Shown piece after piece: positions 36,304-42,053 of a stretch of DNA of 42,053 nt. The DNA lies in NCBI GenBank assembly GCA_023247915.1, contig JAHFFN010000010.1, positions 1 through 42,053 on the forward strand, in the 5' to 3' direction. The notes below the pieces were generated by a model. That model had not been told where the DNA came from. It ran no database searches and saw only the letters and a list, made by a program, of their open reading frames with translations. Position 1 is the stretch's first letter; every line of letters starts with the position of its first letter. The translations under genes were made by a program, and so were the position numbers. The DNA comes from Candidatus Omnitrophota bacterium. GTDB lineage: Bacteria; Omnitrophota; Gorgyraeia; 2-02-FULL-51-18.

Positions 36304-38261
36304 TGCCCGAAAGTTTGCGCATTCTGTTGCTGGAAGAATCTCCAGAGGATGCGGAAAAGATTCTTGAGAAGCTCCGTGAGTCGGGCATCGTGTTTGTCTG
36401 GAAACGGGTGGAGACCAAAGACGAGTTTTTGAAAGCGCTCGACACGTTTTCTCCGGATCTGATTCTTTCGGACTATGTCGGCAGTCAATTTGACGGCCTG
36501 TGGGCGCTCGACACGGTTCGTAAAAGGCGCACGCACACTCCTTTTATTTTTGTTTCTTGGGAAATTCACGAAGAATCCGTTATCGAGACGCTCAAGCAGG
36601 GCGCGACGGATTATATTTTCATCGAACAGCTTTCCCGCCTGACTCTCTCGGTTTATCGCGCGCTTCACGAAGCGGCCGAACAAAAAAAATTAGAAGAAGC
36701 TCAAAACGAGCTCAAAAAAAGCGAGATCCATTTCCGGTCGCTGATTGAAAACGCCCCCGACATCATCATGATTTTGGATGAGGAAGGGGTCGTGACGTAT
36801 GGGAGCCCTTCGTTAAGCCGCGTGCTGGGGTATGAGCCGGAACTGCTTTTGGGAAAAAATTCCATGGATTTTATCCATGAAAACGACGCGCCAGCCACTT
36901 CCGTGGCGCTCACTTCCATGATACAGACGCCGCGGGTGCCGGTGTCGACGGAATTTCGTTTTCTGCACAAAAACGGCCTGTGGCTCATGATTGAAGCGGT
37001 TGGTAAAAGCGTTCCTGACGAAAAAAACAAAGCCAAGATCATTTTAAATTTGCGTGACATCACGGATCGTCATAACACCGAAGAAGCGCTAAAAGAAAAC
37101 ACCCTGCGTCTTCTCAAAATCCAAGCCGAGCTCCAACGCACTCAGCAAAAAATTATTGAGCAGGAACGTTTGAGCGCGCTGGGGCAGATGGCCAGCGGGA
37201 TCGCGCATGATTTTTCCAACGCGCTGATGCCGGTTTTGGGATTTTGCGAATTGCTTCTGAAATACCCGGAAAATCTGAACGACAAAGAAAAAGTGGTTGA
37301 GTATTTGAAAATGATCAATACCGCCGCCACGGATGCTAAAAATATTGTTGGCCGCTTGCGTGAATTTTATAGAAAACGCAAAGAGGGCGAAGTGTTTACC
37401 TTGTTAAATTTAAAAGATTTAATCGAAAAAGCGATTTTACTCACTCAGCCCAAATGGAAGGACCAGGCGCTTTCGGGCGGCAAAACAATCGCGATTGAGA
37501 CGGAGTTGAATGAAATTGAGGTTTGGGGCAACGCGTCGTCGCTTCGCGAAGTACTGACCAATCTTATTTTTAACGCCGTAGACGCGATGCCGGAGGGTGG
37601 GACGCTTCGTTTCCGTGGCCAAGTGCAGGATGGGTTTGAGGTTCTCGAAATCAGTGACACCGGTGTGGGCATGACGGAAGAAACTCAAAAGCGCTGTTTT
37701 GAACCTTTCTTTTCGACCAAAGGCAAAGGTGGAACTGGTTTGGGACTTTCCATGGTTTATGGGATTGTCCGCCGCCATGAGGGCAGTATTGAAATTAAAA
37801 GTTCCCACGGTCATGGCACTACTTTTGTGATCAAGTTGCCGCTAGAGAGCGCTTCCAAACAAGCGCCGGCGCCTCCTAAAAAAGAAGTCACGCCGCTTAA
37901 AAATAAACTCAAAATTCTCGTGGTGGACGATGAGCCGCTGGTGCATCAGGTATTGCAGGGTTATTTGATCGGAGACGGGCATTCCCCGGATTCGGCTATG
38001 AGCGCACCGGAGGCCTTGAAAAAGTTCGACCAAAACAGGTATGATCTTATTATTACCGACTGGGCGATGCCCGAGATGAATGGCGGGGAATTCACCGTGC
38101 TCATCAAGAAGAAATCACCAAAGATGCCGGTGATTATGTTGACGGGTTTTGGAGAGCTCATGAAATCCAGAGGTGAAAAGCCGGAAGGTGTGAGCGCGCT
38201 TTTAAGCAAGCCTTTGGCCATGGATGAGCTTCGTCAGGCGATGGCGGAGATATTTTCTTAA
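36303..38261 (+). CDS. Soluble REC-PAS-HisKA-HATPase-REC hybrid kinase
   Basis: 652 residues, no membrane helix. N-terminal REC-like domain with Glu-Glu in place of the usual Asp pair (LLLEESPED), Asp57 retained (LILSDYVG), and the conserved Lys position changed (DYIFIEQL), so probably degenerate. PAS (~145-260, FRSLIENAPDIIMILDEEGVVTYGSPSLSRVLGYEPELLLG). HisKA of NtrB-like type with His302 (GQMASGIAHDFSNALMPVLGFCELL). The ATPase has NLIFNAVDAMPEGG, DTGVGM and GGTGLGLSMVYGI. The C-terminal REC has Asp586 (IITDWAMPEMNG). It would sense a cytosolic cue through PAS and pass phosphate to the REC at 35935 or its own REC. Confidence 0.92.
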   Translation: MPESLRILLLEESPEDAEKILEKLRESGIVFVWKRVETKDEFLKALDTFSPDLILSDYVGSQFDGLWALDTVRKRRTHTPFIFVSWEIHEESVIETLKQGATDYIFIEQLSRLTLSVYRALHEAAEQKKLEEAQNELKKSEIHFRSLIENAPDIIMILDEEGVVTYGSPSLSRVLGYEPELLLGKNSMDFIHENDAPATSVALTSMIQTPRVPVSTEFRFLHKNGLWLMIEAVGKSVPDEKNKAKIILNLRDITDRHNTEEALKENTLRLLKIQAELQRTQQKIIEQERLSALGQMASGIAHDFSNALMPVLGFCELLLKYPENLNDKEKVVEYLKMINTAATDAKNIVGRLREFYRKRKEGEVFTLLNLKDLIEKAILLTQPKWKDQALSGGKTIAIETELNEIEVWGNASSLREVLTNLIFNAVDAMPEGGTLRFRGQVQDGFEVLEISDTGVGMTEETQKRCFEPFFSTKGKGGTGLGLSMVYGIVRRHEGSIEIKSSHGHGTTFVIKLPLESASKQAPAPPKKEVTPLKNKLKILVVDDEPLVHQVLQGYLIGDGHSPDSAMSAPEALKKFDQNRYDLIITDWAMPEMNGGEFTVLIKKKSPKMPVIMLTGFGELMKSRGEKPEGVSALLSKPLAMDELRQAMAEIFS

Positions 38262-38262
38262 G

Positions 38263-38997
38263 ATGGATCAACCGGTCATAGAATTTTGTGATGTGGTTAT
38301 CACGTATGAACAAAAACGCGTTTTAGACGGTTTGTCTTTTCATGTCAATTCCGGCGAAATTTTTGGCTTCTTAGGTCCCAACGGCGCCGGAAAAAGCACC
38401 GCGATCAAAACCTTGCTTGGATTTTTACGCCCCCAGTCGGGGACGGTGCGTTTGAATGGCTTGAATCCTACCGATTTGAAGGCGCGGCGCTCCGTGGGCT
38501 ATCTTCCCGAAGAAACGACCTATCACCGGTATTTGACACCCGTGGAAACTCTGGAATTTTACGGCACGTTATCCGGTCTTTCCAAAAATGAACTCCGCAC
38601 CCGTATTCCAAAGATATTGGAAACAGTGGGTCTGCCGCATGTTCAAAACAAACTTCTCAAAACTTTTTCGAAGGGCATGGTTCAAAAAGTAAGTCTGGCT
38701 CAAGCGCTGCTTCATGAGCCGCAAACATTGATTTTGGATGAACCGATGTCCGGCTTGGATCCGGTGGCGCGCCTGGAGCTTCGCGCGATTTTGCATCGCC
38801 TAAAAACAGAGGGGCGGACGATTTTATTTTCATCTCACGAGCTTTCAGAAGCGGAGCTTTTGTGCGACTCGGTGGCGATTATCAAAGAAGGCCGCTTGGT
38901 TCGCTCCGGAAAACTTGCCGAGATTCTTGGAACCGCCGGCGATCAGCCTTTAGAGCGATTTTTTATTCAAACCATTCAAGGGGCTTCGAAGCGATGA
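38263..38997 (+). CDS. ABC transporter ATP-binding protein (ABC-2 type)
   Basis: 244 residues: Walker A GPNGAGKST, Q-loop position GYLPEETTYHRYLTPVETLEFYG (Glu variant usual in ABC-2 ATPases), signature FSKGMVQKVSLAQAL, Walker B TLILDEPMSGLDP and switch ILFSSHELSEAELLCD. It energises the permease encoded next. ATG 38263 is 1 nt after the kinase stop and fits homologous N-termini (MDQPVIEFCDVVITYEQKRVLDGLSF). The substrate cannot be told. Its stop overlaps the permease start (ATGA at 38994-38997). Confidence 0.9.
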   Translation: MDQPVIEFCDVVITYEQKRVLDGLSFHVNSGEIFGFLGPNGAGKSTAIKTLLGFLRPQSGTVRLNGLNPTDLKARRSVGYLPEETTYHRYLTPVETLEFYGTLSGLSKNELRTRIPKILETVGLPHVQNKLLKTFSKGMVQKVSLAQALLHEPQTLILDEPMSGLDPVARLELRAILHRLKTEGRTILFSSHELSEAELLCDSVAIIKEGRLVRSGKLAEILGTAGDQPLERFFIQTIQGASKR

Positions 38998-39764
38998 GAG
39001 CGGTGTGGGCGATTGCCAGGCTCGTGATCAAAGAAATTTTTAGAAAAAAAGATTTTTATGTCGCGCTCATTTTAAGCATGGCCATTTTATTTTATGCCGC
39101 TCAACTTAAGTTTTACAACGTGGGAAATATAACGCGGTATTTGCTTGAGATGGGATTGGCGCTCAGCTTTATCCTCAATGTGGTTTTAGCCACGGCGTTG
39201 TCGGCGCGGCAATTTCCCGCGGAGCTCCAGCAGAGAACCTGTCATGTTATTTTAGCCAAGCCCATCACGCGTTTTCAATTTATTGCGGGCAAGTACCTGG
39301 GCTCATTTCTGGCGAGCGCGGCTTGTTTTTTGATTTTTTACGCGGGATTTTTGTCCATCGTATTTTTTAAATCGGCGGAAGTTTCACCGGCCGCGGCGTT
39401 TCAAACGGGCTACCTTTTTTTATTGAATCTGGCGGTGCTCACCGCGATGGCCAGCGGATTTTCGTATTATTTGACTACGTCCGCGAATGTTTCCATCACG
39501 CTGGTTCTTTATTTTTTGATTGGAGCCTATGGTACGACGCTCAAAGAGGCGGGGCAGTCCCTTTTCTGGCTTAGTCGCATTCTCTCCGAAGCTTTTTATT
39601 ATCTTTTGCCGCATTTTGAGTTTTTTGACATTCGCGTGCGCCTGATTCATGGGTGGGGGGCGCTATCCTGGCATTTGGTCGGATTTTTAACGTTATACGC
39701 CTTTTTTTACACGCTTCTTTTTCTGGCGGTCGGCTGGTTAGGATTTAGGAAGCGTATTCTATGA
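38994..39764 (+). CDS. ABC-2 type transporter permease
   Basis: 256 residues with about six membrane helices (first IARLVIKEIFRKKDFYVALILSMAILFYAA; later LSFILNVVLATALSARQF, YLGSFLASAACFLIFYAGFL, YLFLLNLAVLTAMASGFSYYL, ITLVLYFLIGAYGTTL, LVGFLTLYAFFYTLLFLAVGWLGF). The ELQQRTCHVILAKPITRFQFIAGKYLG loop is typical of ABC-2 and NosY-like permeases ('RTxxxLLAKPVSRxxFxxGK'). It overlaps the ATPase by ATGA and the next TPR gene by 4 nt. The substrate is unknown. Confidence 0.85.
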   Translation: MRAVWAIARLVIKEIFRKKDFYVALILSMAILFYAAQLKFYNVGNITRYLLEMGLALSFILNVVLATALSARQFPAELQQRTCHVILAKPITRFQFIAGKYLGSFLASAACFLIFYAGFLSIVFFKSAEVSPAAAFQTGYLFLLNLAVLTAMASGFSYYLTTSANVSITLVLYFLIGAYGTTLKEAGQSLFWLSRILSEAFYYLLPHFEFFDIRVRLIHGWGALSWHLVGFLTLYAFFYTLLFLAVGWLGFRKRIL

Positions 39765-40597
39765 CGGATCGTTTTCGCTCCGTCGCCATTTTTTTTCTTT
39801 TACCCGTCCTTTTTTATCTGTCATACGCCTTGGATCATGACCCTGGTTTTTCAAAACGCCGCTCGGGTGATTTGCTTTATCAGTTGATCGGTGGCGCGCA
39901 GGAAGTCGTTGGCGATACTTTCTTTTTGAAAGCGGACTCCTATTTTCATGGCGGCGCCGAGCATACTTTCTCAGCGGAAGAAGAGCATTTTCACAAAGAA
40001 GGGGAAGAGGATCACGACGAAGATTCTCACCAAGAGGCGAAAACCGTCCTCGCTTCCGACTGGATCGCTGCGGTCAATCACCAAGTACACATTACCAAGC
40101 ATCGTCATCTGACCGAAAGCGAAATCAAAGAGATGCTCCCTTTTTTAAATCTTTCCGTTCAGTTGGATCCCTACAATGTGGAGGCGATTTTGGCCACGGC
40201 CTATTGGCTGGAAAGGCATCTGCATAAAACGGAAGAGGCGCTGGGGGTCTTAAAGCAGGGTTTAAAGAATAATCCGACTTCGTGGGAAATTAATTACCAT
40301 ATCGGTTCGATTTATTTTAAAACCAAAGGTTCTGTCGCGGAAAGCACGCCGTATTTCGAGGAAGCGTTGCGGCAAATCAAAGATCCTGAAGCTCCGGAAG
40401 CGGCCGAGCCGACTTATTTTTTAGCGGAAGCGTATGCCGCCCAAAATCGTCAGGCCGAAGCGCTCCTGGTCTATCAAAAAGCCTTGACTCTTTTTAAAGA
40501 TAAAAACAGCGCTGTTATCCAGCAAACGATTCGCGATAAAATCAAACAAATCTCCCAGGAATCCCAGGGGGATTTAGCCTCGCCAGACCCCCAGTAA
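39761..40597 (+). CDS. TPR protein with His/acid-rich segment, partner of the ABC-2 transporter
   Basis: 278 residues: one N-terminal membrane or signal segment (~8-24, VAIFFLLPVLFYLSYAL), and a His/Asp/Glu-rich stretch at ~63-92 (FHGGAEHTFSAEEEHFHKEGEEDHDEDSH), which may bind divalent metal. Three or so TPR units follow (LNLSVQLDPYNVEAILATAYWL, VLKQGLKNNPTSWEINYHIGSIYF, YFLAEAYAAQNRQAEALLVYQKAL). It overlaps the permease gene by 4 nt, so it is probably a dedicated periplasmic partner. I cannot name the family. Confidence 0.7.
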   Translation: MTDRFRSVAIFFLLPVLFYLSYALDHDPGFSKRRSGDLLYQLIGGAQEVVGDTFFLKADSYFHGGAEHTFSAEEEHFHKEGEEDHDEDSHQEAKTVLASDWIAAVNHQVHITKHRHLTESEIKEMLPFLNLSVQLDPYNVEAILATAYWLERHLHKTEEALGVLKQGLKNNPTSWEINYHIGSIYFKTKGSVAESTPYFEEALRQIKDPEAPEAAEPTYFLAEAYAAQNRQAEALLVYQKALTLFKDKNSAVIQQTIRDKIKQISQESQGDLASPDPQ

Positions 40598-40606
40598 ATT
40601 CCCCCT
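40566..40606 (+). other. Inverted repeat spanning the end of the TPR gene
   Basis: AGGGGGATTTA at 40566-40576 pairs with TAAATTCCCCCT at 40595-40606 (one bulged base), with an 18-nt loop. The right arm contains the stop codon. Only a weak T-rich run follows (TTTTATT), so it may be a poor terminator or a transcript-end hairpin. Confidence 0.35.
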
Positions 40607-40659
40607 TCCAATTTTATTGATTTATACGTAAATAACTAATAATATACATAGTTACAGCG

Positions 40660-42053
40660 ATGCCTAACTACCCTAATAGAGCGCTAAAAACGTTTCTTTT
40701 TTTATTGCTATGGATCAGCGCTACCCCTGTCTTTTTTTCTTGTGAAAAAGCCTTGGCCGAAGGGGTGTCGGATGCGGATCAACAGCAGTGGGGTCGCGCG
40801 ACCTTTGAAAAAGGAAAGAAGTTTTATGATCAAGGGGATTATGACAGCGCCGAAGCCGAGTGGAATAAGCTCCAGGCCTATTTAGAAAAAAACCCGTCGC
40901 TCAAAAAAGTTGTCGACTTTTTACGTGAGCAAATTCGATCCAAACGCGGGGATACGTCCATGCCCTCAGCTGCGTTTTCAAATCCCGCGTCCAACCCTGC
41001 TTTCAACGCGAGTTCAAACACGGCCTCTAGCGCCGCGGTTTCCGGTTCCATGGACAACAACTTGCAAGCGCAGATCGAAGCTGCGGTGAATCAACGCATC
41101 TCCGCGATGCAAAACGGTGGTGGTGCGAATGTTTCTTCTATGGATCCTGCTCAAATCGCCGCCCTCAAGCGAGCGAAAATGCTTTATCAGAGCGGCGACA
41201 CCCAAGGGATGCTGAAAGAGTGGGACACGCTGGCTCCCGCGCTGGGCGCGTCCGCTCAGGAAAATGCGATGGTAGATTCCTTCAAGACCCAAGCCGCCCC
41301 CACGGTTTCTTTGCCCAAAGAAAACACAGCCTTTTTAAGCAATGTGAATGCCAAGCTCAAAGAAGATCTTTCCGGTTTTCAGGCTCAACAAGAAGAGATT
41401 GTTGGCCCTCAGGCCAAGCAACGCGAGTCCGCCGAAGCCACTTTTGAAAAAGCCAAGCTCTTGTATTATCAGGGCAAATACGAAGAGGCGATCAATCTCT
41501 GGTCAAAATTAACGCCTTATCTGGATCCTGATTCCGAAGAGCGGATTCTGATCGAATCTTTGCGGAGAAATTATTTAAAACTCCAAACGGCTAAAACGCA
41601 GTCCGCCTCGCTGGATACTTCCGCTCAAGGCACTTTCCGCTGGACACCTCCTCAAGATCTGCAAAAACTGTTGATGGACGCCAACCAAAAACTTGTCACG
41701 CAGATCAAGAGCGTGCCGACCCAAAAACAAGAAGATCTTTCAAGCGTTCAGCGCCGTGATTGGCTCAACGTCACTTTCAAAAAAGGGAAGGCGCTGTACG
41801 AGCAAGACAAGATTCAGGAAGCGTTGGATGTGTGGATCACCCTGACTCCGTATCTTCAAAATGAGGGCGAAATAAAGGCGTTTATCGCGGAAGTTCAGCA
41901 AAATTATAAAATGTCGCTGGAGGCCAAGCGTGCCGCCGCCACGTCCTTTTCCAAAAAAACCGCCCAACTCAAATCTCCCGAAGAACTCACGGTTCTTTTA
42001 AGCCAAGCCAATACGCGCTTGAAAGAAGACGCGGATCAGGCAGAAAAAGACAA
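40660..42053 (+). CDS. Repeat-containing exported protein or lipoprotein, 3' end outside window
   Basis: Open from ATG 40660 to the window end (464 codons). The N-terminus LKTFLFLLLWISATPVFFSCEKALAEG is a signal peptide with a possible lipobox at FFSC. A repeating TPR-like motif follows (F-x-K-G/A-K-x-L/F-Y-x-Q-G-x-Y-x-x-A-x-x-x-W-x-x-L): ATFEKGKKFYDQGDYDSAEAEWNKL (~48-72), a weaker ALKRAKMLYQSGDTQGMLKEWDTL, ATFEKAKLLYYQGKYEEAINLWSKLTPYL and VTFKKGKALYEQDKIQEALDVWITLTPYL. They are linked by helical segments such as LSNVNAKLKEDLSGFQAQQEEI. Probably a periplasmic or outer-membrane scaffold. No ribosome site is clear upstream. TAATAT near 40639 may be the -10 of its promoter. Confidence 0.65.
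   Translation, partial: MPNYPNRALKTFLFLLLWISATPVFFSCEKALAEGVSDADQQQWGRATFEKGKKFYDQGDYDSAEAEWNKLQAYLEKNPSLKKVVDFLREQIRSKRGDTSMPSAAFSNPASNPAFNASSNTASSAAVSGSMDNNLQAQIEAAVNQRISAMQNGGGANVSSMDPAQIAALKRAKMLYQSGDTQGMLKEWDTLAPALGASAQENAMVDSFKTQAAPTVSLPKENTAFLSNVNAKLKEDLSGFQAQQEEIVGPQAKQRESAEATFEKAKLLYYQGKYEEAINLWSKLTPYLDPDSEERILIESLRRNYLKLQTAKTQSASLDTSAQGTFRWTPPQDLQKLLMDANQKLVTQIKSVPTQKQEDLSSVQRRDWLNVTFKKGKALYEQDKIQEALDVWITLTPYLQNEGEIKAFIAEVQQNYKMSLEAKRAAATSFSKKTAQLKSPEELTVLLSQANTRLKEDADQAEKD

Noticed and set aside
1-42053. tRNA, rRNA, riboswitch, phage, transposon or toxin-antitoxin genes
   Set aside because: I looked for their usual sequence signs on both strands and saw none; absence by eye is not proof for small RNAs.

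Overview
The window comes from a diderm (Gram-negative type) bacterium. It encodes outer-membrane barrels, a TonB-dependent receptor with its ExbB/ExbD/TonB energiser, and lipoproteins. Base composition looks moderate by eye, with very AT-rich promoters, and genes are tightly packed with many ATGA, GTGA, TAATG and TGATG overlaps. Beta-oxidation enzymes, an alternative oxidase, a Sco protein and MsrA point to an organism that meets oxygen. Protein style (many soluble hybrid kinases, ABC-2 plus TPR modules, repeat lipoproteins) reminds me of little-cultured lineages such as Omnitrophota, but I cannot place the phylum from sequence alone. I see no rRNA, tRNA, CRISPR array, transposase or phage gene. 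No stretch over 300 bases lacks a gene.

Region 1 (1-14119) looks like a stress and signalling island. It holds a partial outer-membrane protein, a rhodanese, small membrane proteins (DUF3309, DUF1328), a bacterioferritin-like protein, a carbonic-anhydrase-like protein, a five-gene phosphorelay (a 1282-residue multi-HAMP hybrid kinase, REC-kinase, REC, a kinase lacking its ATPase domain, an Rcp1-type REC), trehalose-phosphatase with another REC, an OmpR-type regulator with a minimal kinase and DoxX, then a PA2779/PA2778-like pair and a small lipoprotein. Five promoters here share one unusual geometry: four TTAA boxes spaced 10, 11 and 11 bp, then 12 bp, then a -10 element (TATACT in three of the five). 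This looks like one regulon controlled by an OmpR/PhoB-class regulator.

Region 2 (14103-22521) is mostly metabolic: RluE-type pseudouridine synthase (minus strand), a small channel-like membrane protein, thiolase plus a two-domain enoyl-CoA hydratase/3-hydroxyacyl-CoA dehydrogenase, a SYLF protein, MgtE, a GIY-YIG protein, a PTOX/AOX-family oxidase, Sco and exported MsrA.

Region 3 (22547-31014) handles metals. Three 17-bp Fur-like palindromes precede a TonB-dependent receptor, PepSY protein, exbB-exbD-tonB, a Cys-containing exported protein and a Cys/His-rich outer-membrane barrel. YceI and a six-Cys bufferin-type peptide follow, then a fusion of its two maturation partners (DUF692-DUF2063). 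A perfect 28-bp palindrome lies between the peptide gene and the fusion gene.

Region 4 (31007-38261) is a phosphate operon with a four-repeat Pho-box-like promoter: pstS, pstC, pstA, two pstB genes, phoU, a REC protein and a REC-PAS-kinase-REC protein. The two PstB proteins carry complementary defects, which predicts an asymmetric heterodimer with one canonical and one degenerate ATP site.

Region 5 (38263-42053) is an ABC-2 type transporter (ATPase, permease, TPR/His-rich partner) followed by a large repeat lipoprotein cut by the window end.
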